From contig JBGPKH010000295.1 of NCBI GenBank assembly GCA_041485845.1, positions 1-10,429 of the forward strand: a stretch of 10,429 nt of DNA, in the 5' to 3' direction. The DNA is from OMOG01 sp041485845 (GTDB lineage Bacteria > Acidobacteriota > Terriglobia > Bryobacterales > Bryobacteraceae). The position numbers were made by a program, and so were the translations under genes. This document shows positions 1 through 6,278 of this stretch, piece after piece (positions within the stretch are counted from its first letter, which is position 1; each line of letters begins with the position of its first letter). The notes under the pieces were generated by a model. The model did not search any database. It had not been told where the DNA came from and saw nothing but the letters and a program-made list of their open reading frames with translations.

Positions 1-1179
1 AATGCCTACCACAAATCCGATCGCCCAGGCTCCGTAGCCGGCGAAATTGATGCCTTCGCGCGGGCCGGACCAGCGTTTGCCGGAGAGCATGTAGTCGGCC
101 GCCATGGCGCCGCAGATGGGGCCGAACGACGCGCCCACGATGGTGAAAAACGAAATCAGGTTGGCGGCGACTCCGGTCACCGCGAGCAGGATGCCGACCG
201 TCGCTCCGGCCATGGTAGAGGCTACGCGCGGGACGCTGGGAATCATGGTGTTGAAGCTGTTGCCGGCGATGAACGCGCAGAAGCAGGTGGGGGGCACGGA
301 GGCGATGGCGAAGAGCAGGAACATGACGCCGGCGATGGGTCCGCCGTTGCCCAGGATTACGTCGGCGTAGTCCCAGCCCAACGAGGGATTCATGCCGTGC
401 GCGCCGGCCACCGAGATGAGCGGCAGTCCTCCGGCGACCAGCACGGCCAGCGCGATGCCCACCAGACCGCCCCACTTCACGTCCCCCTCGTTGCGCGAGT
501 TGGTGCCGAAATCGGCGCCGGCCGCGCCCGCCGTGGCGAAGAAGCCGATGACGATGGCGATCGCGGAAGTGAACGCCAGGTAGGAATTCTCCTGTCCCGC
601 CGGCACCTGATACTTACCCACTCCGCCGGCAGTCTGGAAGACCACGATGAGCAGCATGAGGAGTGGAATGAAGTTGAGGAAGGTGGCGATCTTGGCCACG
701 TACTGAATGCCCTTGGCGCCGACCCAGGACAGCACCAGGCCCCAGAGCAACCCGGTGACGATGAACGGCACGGTCCCAGGGGCAGAATTTGCGCCGACTC
801 CCTTGAGGATGAAATCGGTCGCCACGAACGTGGCCACCGCAAACCAGCCGATCTGCAACAGCCCCATCAAGAGTCCGGGCATGACGTAGCCGCCCGCGAT
901 ACCGAATGTGGAGCTTCCGACCACGTACAGCGGATAGCCCGTCTGCATGCCCAGCATCGCCGGCACGCGGTAGTACAGGGCGTAGCAAAGCAATCCGGCG
1001 ACGAGCAGGGCCAGCAGGCAGAGACCCAGGCCGCCGTGCGCGATGGTGGCGCCGGCCATGGCCTTGTAAAATGCCACCCACAGGAAGATTCCGGCATAGC
1101 TGGGCGCGGTATTGGCGTACCACGGTGCGCGCTTCCCCGGCGGGTTGGGCACGGCTTTCGCTAGATAATCTGGCAACAT
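1..1179 (-). CDS. NCS1-family purine/cytosine permease (partial, C-terminus beyond left edge)
   Basis: Integral inner-membrane transporter, likely importing a nucleobase or related compound (cytosine, purine, allantoin or hydantoin type) by cation symport; the substrate cannot be read from sequence. The frame is open for 393 codons from the ATG at 1179-1177 to base 1, with no stop in the window. Family members usually have about 420-490 residues, so most of the protein is here. About ten hydrophobic segments are visible. Family-like marks are a hydrophilic loop GADFGTNSRNEGD (residues 221-233) and FGPICGAMAADYML (352-365), which resembles the conserved 'GP..G.M.ADY' segment late in NCS1 proteins. 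The start is supported by an AAAAGGAG ribosome binding site at 1185-1192, 5 nt upstream. It is divergent from the MFS gene. Family assignment is firm; the CodB-like label is only a guess. Confidence 0.85.
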   Translation of the reverse strand, partial: MLPDYLAKAVPNPPGKRAPWYANTAPSYAGIFLWVAFYKAMAGATIAHGGLGLCLLALLVAGLLCYALYYRVPAMLGMQTGYPLYVVGSSTFGIAGGYVMPGLLMGLLQIGWFAVATFVATDFILKGVGANSAPGTVPFIVTGLLWGLVLSWVGAKGIQYVAKIATFLNFIPLLMLLIVVFQTAGGVGKYQVPAGQENSYLAFTSAIAIVIGFFATAGAAGADFGTNSRNEGDVKWGGLVGIALAVLVAGGLPLISVAGAHGMNPSLGWDYADVILGNGGPIAGVMFLLFAIASVPPTCFCAFIAGNSFNTMIPSVPRVASTMAGATVGILLAVTGVAANLISFFTIVGASFGPICGAMAADYMLSGKRWSGPREGINFAGYGAWAIGFVVGI

Positions 1180-1304
1180 GGCCACTCCTTTTGAGTTCCG
1201 TACAGCTTCATCTTGAAGCGGCCAGTATACTACAGCGCACTTCACAACTCGGCCCCGCCGGAATTGGTACAATCCTTTTTTGAACTGCTGCCGTTAGTGC
1301 CACC
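1180..1304. promoter_or_regulatory. Divergent intergenic region between permease and MFS gene
   Basis: This 125-bp gap must carry the promoters for both divergent genes. For the leftward permease, a TATACT hexamer (minus strand, 1229-1224) would suit a -10 box about 45 nt before the start. For the rightward MFS gene, TACAAT at 1268-1273 is a candidate -10. Neither has a convincing -35 box at normal spacing. A perfect palindrome GCTTCA-TCT-TGAAGC lies at 1205-1219, between the proposed permease promoter and its ribosome binding site. It could be an operator or a small hairpin in the leader. All of these sites are weak inferences. Confidence 0.3.
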
Positions 1305-2510
1305 GTGCTTCGCCGGGTCTTCAAAGCTTTTCAATATCGCGATTTCCGCCTGATGTGGATGGGCGCGTGCGCCTCCGCCATCGGTACGTGGATGCAGATG
1401 TTTGCGCAGGGATGGCTGATCTGGGAGATCAGTCACTCGGCGCGGCTGCTGGCCTTGGATCCCATCCTGGTGGCTATTCCGATCTTCCTGTTCTCACTGG
1501 TGGGAGGCGCGCTGGCCGACCGCTTTGAGCGCCGCCACATGCTCATCTTTTCGCAATGCGTGCAGATGGGGTGCGCGCTGCTGCTGACGACGCTGGTGGG
1601 GTTGCACGTGGTGAAGGTCTGGCACTTTCTGTGCTGCTCGTTTATCGTGGGTTTCGCCCAGGCATTCGGCGGGCCGGCCTATTCGGCGCTCATCCCCACG
1701 CTGGTGCCGAAAGAGGACATGCCCAATGCCATCGCCCTCAATTCGATTCAGTTCAATGCGGCGGTGATGGTGGGGCCGGCGCTGGGCGGCTGGGCCATGC
1801 ATACGCTGGGCGCGACGTGGTGCTTCGCGCTGAATGCCTTGTCGTTTCTTTTCCCCATCGTCTCGCTGATGATGCTGAAAATCCGCTTCCTTCCCGAGAA
1901 GACCACGGAAAGCATCTTGGGGAGCATCCAACAGGGCATCCAGTTCATTCGCAAACAAGGCGCCATGGAGGGGCTCATCGTGCTGGGATTCTGCATGACG
2001 GCCCTGGGAATTCCGATGAGGACCTTTCTTCCGGTATTCGCCGACCAGGTGTTTCACCAGGGCTCCGCGATCTTTGCGACGTTCCTTTCGATGTCGGGGA
2101 TGGGGTCGGTGGTAGGCGCCCTGGCGGTGGCGGGATTGGGGAACGTAGGCCACAAGGGCCGCGTGGCGCTAGCGATGCTCATGTGCCTGGGCGCGGGGAT
2201 TTCGGGTTTTGCGCTCTCGCGCTCGATCGCCATGAGCTGTGTGATGCTGTTCTTCTCGGGCGCTTCGATGATGGCGGTCTTCTCGATGGTGGTTTCGCTG
2301 GTGCAACTGGTGGTGACCAACCAGATGCGGGGGCGGGTGATGAGCGTCTACAATTTGGCCTTCCGCGGGGGCATGCCCGTGGGAAACCTGGTCGCCGGGT
2401 GGCTCGTCCCCATTTATACGGCTCCTATCGTGCTCGCGGTGAACGGTGTGCTGCTGGTAGCGCTGGGGATGTATTTCTTCCTGGTGCAGCGGCGGATCGC
2501 CGAGCTTTGA
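1305..2510 (+). CDS. MFS transporter, MFS_3 / EntS-like exporter family
   Basis: Major facilitator superfamily protein of 401 aa, most like the MFS_3 (PF05977) group that includes the enterobactin exporter EntS and many uncharacterised drug or metabolite exporters. It should sit in the inner membrane with about 12 helices and use the proton gradient. The N-terminus FKAFQYRDFRLMWMGACAS is the usual opening of this group. Motif A between helices 2 and 3 is clear: GGALADRFERR at residues 67-77. The long cytoplasmic stretch after helix 6 (about residues 190-220, KIRFLPEKTTESILGSIQQG) is also typical. The start is GTG at 1305, since the frame is closed by TGA at 1281-1283 and no ATG lies between. 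No good ribosome binding site is visible. The substrate is unknown and neither neighbour indicates it. Confidence 0.85.
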   Translation: MLRRVFKAFQYRDFRLMWMGACASAIGTWMQMFAQGWLIWEISHSARLLALDPILVAIPIFLFSLVGGALADRFERRHMLIFSQCVQMGCALLLTTLVGLHVVKVWHFLCCSFIVGFAQAFGGPAYSALIPTLVPKEDMPNAIALNSIQFNAAVMVGPALGGWAMHTLGATWCFALNALSFLFPIVSLMMLKIRFLPEKTTESILGSIQQGIQFIRKQGAMEGLIVLGFCMTALGIPMRTFLPVFADQVFHQGSAIFATFLSMSGMGSVVGALAVAGLGNVGHKGRVALAMLMCLGAGISGFALSRSIAMSCVMLFFSGASMMAVFSMVVSLVQLVVTNQMRGRVMSVYNLAFRGGMPVGNLVAGWLVPIYTAPIVLAVNGVLLVALGMYFFLVQRRIAEL

Positions 2511-2545
2511 TGTAATAAGAACGAGGAAAAGATGCTCGTACTGCC

Positions 2546-2763
2546 GCCAAGTTGCAGAAACTCCCGCAACACCGCTCGGTTGAAGACGCGGCGAAGAACC
2601 GGCGAAAATACCCGACCCGCACCGGCCGCGTCTTCATGCCCTTTGGTGGGCCGCCGCGGCCCATCGGGACCTCCCTATGGTCGCGCTCGGAAACGCTTGC
2701 TGAGCCGCGACCGGAGGGAGCGGTCTTGCCCGCGGTCCCACACGCCAGTTCTTGCAACTTGGC
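2546..2763. repeat. Structured intergenic element with inverted-repeat ends and nested hairpins
   Basis: Most of the gap between the MFS gene and the lyase gene is one palindrome-rich block. Its ends are an 11-bp perfect inverted repeat, GCCAAGTTGCA (2546-2556) and TGCAACTTGGC (2753-2763), which extends imperfectly to about 17 of 21 positions. Inside are a 12-bp perfect inverted repeat TGAAGACGCGGC / GCCGCGTCTTCA (2581-2592 / 2625-2636), a hairpin GGGCCG-CCG-CGGCCC (2648-2662), a GGGACC/GGTCCC pair (2666-2671 / 2734-2739), and a long imperfect hairpin with arms 2671-2689 and 2701-2720. Short open frames across it have no recognisable product. It could be a MITE-like or REP-like element or a structured RNA. 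I saw no clear target-site duplication. Confidence 0.55.
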
Positions 2764-2787
2764 ACTAGCGCTAAAATAAGGTCACTC

Positions 2788-3934
2788 ATGTTACGCAGAG
2801 AATTCCTCCAGGGCGCCCTCGCGCTCTCTGCCGCGCGCTTTGCGCGCGGCGCCGAAGAATTCGACCTTGCGGCGATCGAGCGAGGGCGCGTGCTCAAGGC
2901 CGCCGGCCGCCATCTCTCCGACCTGCCGGTCACCGTCACCGCTGCCGGTTCGCCGCGCAGCGCCGGCGGCAAACACGATTTCTTCTCCGAAGGCGACTAC
3001 TGGTGGCCCGACCCGCAGAATCCCGGCCCCTACATCCAGCGCGACGGCATGAGCAATCCCGGCAACTTCGTCGAGCACCGCCGCGCCATGGTGCGGCTGA
3101 GCCTTATCGTTCCGGCCCTCGCCGCCGCCTACAAGATCACTCGAGATCGCAAGTATGCCGCCCACGCCGCGCGCCACCTGCGCGCCTGGTTCGTCGACGG
3201 CGCCACCCGCATGAACCCCGACCTGCAATACGCGCAGGCGATCAAAGGACGTTTCACAGGGCGCGGCACCGGGATCATCGACACGCTCCACCTGGTGGAG
3301 GTCGCGCGCGCCGCCTGGCAACTCGACCTCGCGCCGGCCGATCTCGACGGCGTCAAGAAATGGTTTGCATCCTACGCCGGGTGGATGGCCACCCACCCCT
3401 ACGGAATCGCCGAGCGCGACGCCAAGAACAACCACGGCGCCTGCTGGGTCGCGCAGGTCGCGGCCTTCGCTCAGCTCACCGGAAACGCGGATCTCACGGC
3501 GTACTGCCGCAACCGCTTCCGGACGGTGCTGATTCCCAATCAGGAGGCCCACGACGGCAGCTTTCCCGAGGAACTGCGCCGCACCAAACCCTACGGGTAT
3601 TCGATCTTCAACCTGGACGCGATGGCCATCGCGGCCCAGACGCTCTCGACGCGCGAAGACGATCTTTGGAAGTGGCAGTTGCCCGATGGCCGAGGCATGG
3701 CCAGGGCGGTCGCGTACATGTACCCGTTCCTGCTCGACAAGAAAAAATGGCCGCTCCCCCCCCGACGTGATGTACGACAAGGAGTGGCCGGTTCGCCAGC
3801 CCTGCCTGGTGTTCGCCGGCCTGGCGCTGAACAGGCCCGAGTATCTGGCGTTGTGGCGCAAGCTCGAGCCCGACCCCACGGTGGAGGAAGTGCTGCGCAA
3901 CTTCCCCGTCCGCCAACCAGTGCTCTGGGTGTAG
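2788..3934 (+). CDS. Secreted alginate-lyase-family protein (PL5-like), frameshifted at a C8 tract
   Basis: Alginate lyase domain protein (PF05426), a family that cleaves uronic-acid polysaccharides by beta-elimination. Read with one base removed from the eight-C run at 3756-3763, it gives 381 aa ending at TAG 3932-3934. As written, the frame leaves the conserved sequence after KKWPLPP and continues to 4077, over the end of the opposite gene. The N-terminus MLRREFLQGALALSAARFARG looks like a Tat-type export signal. Family landmarks are YWWPDPQNPGPY (71-82), NNHGACW (214-220), and ELRRTKPYGYSIFN (262-275). By comparison with alginate lyase A1-III, N215, H216, R264 and Y271 are the likely catalytic residues. 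The restored C-terminus (PPDVMYDKEWPVRQP) also fits the family. The start at 2788 has AAGG 6 nt upstream. True substrate unknown; this may be a real pseudogene, a phase-variable gene or a sequencing error. Confidence 0.8.
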
Positions 3935-3953
3935 GTGGGATAGGCCTCCCGCC
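3934..3953. terminator. Possible bidirectional hairpin between convergent genes
   Basis: The 34-bp gap between the lyase stop and the TPR gene stop contains GGTGGGA (3934-3940), a 6-nt loop, and TCCCGCC (3947-3953). These pair over 7 bp with one G-T wobble. The position suits a terminator shared by two convergent genes. There is no T-run on either side, so intrinsic termination is uncertain. Confidence 0.3.
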
Positions 3954-3968
3954 CTGTCCGGTCACGGA

Positions 3969-6026
3969 TTACTTTCCGCCCATCAGTTCCCGGGCCTTGG
4001 CCTGGTCCGCATCCGCGCCGCTCTTGTCGCCGGACGATCGCTTGGCCGCGGCGCGATTGGCATATGCGTTGGCGTAAGACGGATTCAGCAGGATGGCCTG
4101 GCCGAAATCCCAAATCGCATCCGCATAATGCTTCAGCCGGAAATGCGCGTAGCCGCGGCCGTTGAATGCCAGCGCGTGCGACGGATTCAGTTTCAACGCC
4201 TGCGTGAATTGTCCGATGGCCTCCGCGTAGTGCTCCTCCTGGAGCAACTTGCGTCCGAGCGTGTGATATTCGGCGGCAGTGGCGGGCTTGGGGGCGTTGG
4301 TCCCCGCAGGCGCAGTCGAAACCGGAGGGGCCGGTTTCGGCGACGGAGCCGGCGGCCGCGGTATGGCTTTGGCCCGCGGCTCCTTCGGCGCCGGCGCTTC
4401 CGTTGGAGGCGGCTCGGGCTTTGGCGCCTGCGGCTTTGGTGTCTCGAGCTTTGGCGCCGGCGCTTCCGTTGGAGGAGGCTCGGGCTTTGGCGCCGGCGGC
4501 TTTGGTGTCTCGAGCTTTGGCGCCGGCGCTTCCGTTGGAGGCGGCTCGGGCTTTGGCGCCGGCGGCTTTGGTGTCTCGGCCTTGGCCGATGTCTCCAGCT
4601 TTGGCGTATCGGGTTTCGGTGTCTCGGCCTCGGTCTTCGGAGCCTCCGGCTTCGGGGTCTCCGGCTTCGGCTGCTCCGTTTTCGGCGTCTCCGTCTTCGG
4701 GGTCTCCGGCTTCGGCGTCTCCGTTTTCGGCGTCTCCGTCTTCGGAGCCTCCGTCTGGACGACCTCCGTTTTCACCGGCGGCGCGCCTGGCCCCGGCAGA
4801 ACCATGACACCCGTATCCGGCGCTTTTTCCTTGGCGATGGCCTTCTGCACGATCTCGTCGACCTTCGCTTGTGCCTGATCGGCCAGCCGCTCGGTATCCG
4901 CGTTCGATGGATCGAGTGTCAGCGCCTTCTGCAAATCCGCCAACGCCTCGTCGTACCGCCCCAGCAGAAAGTATGCGTTGCCGCGCGCGGTGTATGCCAG
5001 CACGTGCTTGGGATCGATCGCGATGGCCAGCGTACGGTCGGCCAGACCTTTCTCGTGCTCCCCGAGCAGATGATACGAGCCGCCGCGCGCCACGTAAGCA
5101 TCCGCGCTATACGGATCGAGGAGCACCGCCTGTTCGCGGTCTTGCAGCGCTTCCCGGAACTTCTTCATGCGCGCGTAGACCGCGCCGCGCGCCAGATACA
5201 GGCGCGTGTCCTTGGGGTCCCGCTCGATGGCTTCACCGTAATCCACCAGCGCGCCGTAGTCGTCGCCGGCCCGCTCGCGAACCGCTCCCCGCACGCGCAG
5301 CGCGCGCAGGTCCTCGGGACGGAGCTTGAGCGCCGCGTTGAGATCCTCGAGCGCGTGCTGGTTTTCGCCGATCGCGCTGTACGAAAGAGCGCGCTCCACC
5401 CAGGCTTCCTCGTAATCCGGCTTGCGGCTCAGGCAGAGGTCGAAATCCTCGATCGCGTCGCGGTACTGTAGCAGCGCGGCCTTCGCCATGCCGCGGCCCT
5501 TGAAAGGCTCGGGGTTGTCATTGCGCAGCTTGATGGCCTGCGTAAAATCCTCGATGGCCTTCTCATACTTTCCGGTTTCCACATACCCGCTTCCGCGGCT
5601 GGCGTAGATATCCGACCGTTGCAGCTTGAGCCCGATCGCGGTGTCGTAGTCCTGGATGGCGCGTTCCGGCTGTTTCGTCGCAAGGAAGAAGTCGCCGCGC
5701 GCGGCATAGGACTGCGCATCGCCCGGCTGCACCTTGACCGCCTGATCGAGATCCGCCGCGGCCTTCTCTTTCTCACCCGCGGCGAAGTAGTCCTTCCCGC
5801 GGGCCCGCCAGGCAGCCGCGTTGGAATCGTCGGCCTGGATCGCTTCCGAGTAAGCGGCGATGGCTTCGTCGCGTTTGCCGGCCTGGTCTGCTTTCACGCC
5901 GCGCTGGTAGGCATTCTGTGACTTCTTGGAGTCGGGCTTGCGATCGGCCCCGCTAACCGGCAGTAACAGCCCCGATATCCCGATCGTCACTAGAATCCGC
6001 GCAAAACTGTACGCTGGATGACACAT
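3969..6026 (-). CDS. Exported TPR-repeat protein with proline-rich repeat linker
   Basis: A 685-aa protein with a signal peptide or membrane anchor (hydrophobic core about residues 11-25, possible cleavage near VSGA-D28). Ten tetratricopeptide repeats of exactly 34 residues follow without gaps (residues 39-378), each with the W/Y-x-x-R-G start and a small-residue DP/P end. A long linker rich in Pro, Lys, Glu and Thr (about 405-580) includes short ETPKT/ETPKP repeats and three 22-residue repeats. Two more TPRs (587-620, 621-654) and a partial third close the protein. TPR arrays bind other proteins, and the extended charged Pro-rich linker resembles those that span the periplasm, so a scaffold role in the envelope is plausible. 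No catalytic motif is visible and the partner is unknown. The ATG at 6026-6024 gives the signal peptide; its ribosome binding site is weak. Confidence 0.85.
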   Translation of the reverse strand: MCHPAYSFARILVTIGISGLLLPVSGADRKPDSKKSQNAYQRGVKADQAGKRDEAIAAYSEAIQADDSNAAAWRARGKDYFAAGEKEKAAADLDQAVKVQPGDAQSYAARGDFFLATKQPERAIQDYDTAIGLKLQRSDIYASRGSGYVETGKYEKAIEDFTQAIKLRNDNPEPFKGRGMAKAALLQYRDAIEDFDLCLSRKPDYEEAWVERALSYSAIGENQHALEDLNAALKLRPEDLRALRVRGAVRERAGDDYGALVDYGEAIERDPKDTRLYLARGAVYARMKKFREALQDREQAVLLDPYSADAYVARGGSYHLLGEHEKGLADRTLAIAIDPKHVLAYTARGNAYFLLGRYDEALADLQKALTLDPSNADTERLADQAQAKVDEIVQKAIAKEKAPDTGVMVLPGPGAPPVKTEVVQTEAPKTETPKTETPKPETPKTETPKTEQPKPETPKPEAPKTEAETPKPDTPKLETSAKAETPKPPAPKPEPPPTEAPAPKLETPKPPAPKPEPPPTEAPAPKLETPKPQAPKPEPPPTEAPAPKEPRAKAIPRPPAPSPKPAPPVSTAPAGTNAPKPATAAEYHTLGRKLLQEEHYAEAIGQFTQALKLNPSHALAFNGRGYAHFRLKHYADAIWDFGQAILLNPSYANAYANRAAAKRSSGDKSGADADQAKARELMGGK
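4380..4577 (-). repeat. 66-bp tandem repeat, three copies, inside the TPR gene
   Basis: Three head-to-tail copies of a 66-bp unit (4512-4577, 4446-4511, 4380-4445 in reading order of the gene) encode a 22-residue Pro-rich unit (residues 484-505, 506-527, 528-549). The first two copies differ at one base, while the third has several changes, mostly at its downstream edge. The unit length keeps frame, so copy number could vary without breaking the protein. Confidence 0.9.
4587..4769 (-). repeat. Degenerate 15-bp (five-codon) repeats encoding ETPKx
   Basis: Just upstream of the 66-bp repeats in the TPR gene, residues about 420-480 are built from a five-residue unit, E-[TA]-P-K-[TPL], in about ten imperfect copies. 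In DNA this is a 15-bp motif around GTCTCCGTTTTCGGC on the plus strand. Like the longer repeat it keeps frame and makes an extended, charged linker. Confidence 0.85.
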
Positions 6027-6099
6027 TGCTTTACTTTAGATTCTAGCAACTTCCGGACTCACGGCTTTTCGGGTACACTCGAAAAGAAGTCGAGATTCC
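6027..6099. promoter_or_regulatory. Divergent promoter region between TPR gene and B12 riboswitch
   Basis: This short gap should hold the promoter of the TPR gene (leftward) and that of the B12 operon (rightward). A 7-bp inverted repeat CTTTTCG (6065-6071) / CGAAAAG (6080-6086) with an 8-nt loop lies just before the riboswitch. The loop contains TACACT (6074-6079), a possible -10 box for the operon, but no good -35 is seen 17 bp upstream. These assignments are tentative. Confidence 0.3.
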
Positions 6100-6238
6100 G
6101 CTGGTGTACGGGAAGCTGGTGAAAATCCAGCACAGCCCCGCTACTGTAAGCGCGGAGAGCCGATCGAAGACGCCACTGTTCCGGCAACGGGATGGGAAGG
6201 CCGATCGGTTTCGATGAGGCGCAAGTCAGGAGACCGGC
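6100..6238 (+). promoter_or_regulatory. Cobalamin (B12) riboswitch
   Basis: This leader RNA binds cobalamin and lowers expression of the genes downstream when the vitamin is plentiful. Class-typical conserved blocks occur in order: GGGAAGCTGGTGAAAATCC (6110-6128), CAGCCCCGCTACTGTAA (6133-6149), GCCACTG (6172-6178) paired with GGGAAGGC (6194-6201), and the B12 box AAGTCAGGAGACC (6223-6235). The closing stem P1 can be drawn between GCTGGT (6100-6105) and ACCGGC (6233-6238). It lies 40 nt before the start of a BtuB-like receptor, the classic target. No terminator hairpin with a T-run follows, so control of translation is more likely than premature termination. Confidence 0.93.
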
Positions 6239-6254
6239 CGGCGCGATTCCGTTC

Positions 6255-6273
6255 AGCTCTCGAGGGAGGAGCT
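6255..6273 (+). promoter_or_regulatory. Possible RBS-sequestering hairpin in the receptor leader
   Basis: AGCTC (6255-6259) can pair with GAGCT (6269-6273), placing the purine-rich ribosome binding site AGGGAGGA (6263-6270) in the loop and right arm. It lies between the B12 box and the start codon at 6279. This suits an expression platform that hides the ribosome binding site when the aptamer is occupied. The stem is short, so this is a hypothesis. Confidence 0.35.
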
Positions 6274-6278
6274 TGAGA

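Noticed and set aside
1556..2515. A 319-codon open frame in another plus frame of the MFS gene
   Set aside because: Gly/Arg-rich shadow translation of the transporter; the MFS frame has motif A and membrane helices.
2759..2776. A CTTGGCAC motif before the lyase gene resembling a sigma-54 -24 element, and TAAAAT (2772-2777) resembling a -10 box
   Set aside because: The required -12 TTGC element is absent at the right spacing, and the -10 candidate would put transcription start almost at the ATG, removing the AAGG ribosome binding site from the mRNA. TTGGC is also simply the end of the terminal inverted repeat.
2532..2779. Small open frames of 75-78 codons in the MFS-lyase gap
   Set aside because: They run across perfect inverted repeats, have no recognisable sequence and no convincing ribosome binding site; the region is better explained as a structured non-coding element.
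3964..4077. Extension of the lyase frame past 3763 to a stop at 4077
   Set aside because: After the C8 tract that frame loses all family similarity and runs into the opposite TPR gene. The conserved C-terminus is in the neighbouring frame ending at 3934.
2791..4113. A 440-codon open frame on the minus strand opposite the lyase gene
   Set aside because: No domain is recognisable and composition is as expected from the complement of a high-GC gene. The plus strand has clear family motifs with catalytic residues.
4128..5471. A 447-codon open frame on the plus strand opposite the TPR gene
   Set aside because: Its product is a low-complexity Arg/Leu-rich string made by reading the repeats and biased codons of the TPR gene backwards. 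The minus-strand frame has a signal peptide and regular TPRs, so this is a shadow.
6192..6278. Upstream in-frame ATG that would add 29 residues to the receptor
   Set aside because: It lies inside the riboswitch aptamer and would place non-hydrophobic sequence before the signal peptide.
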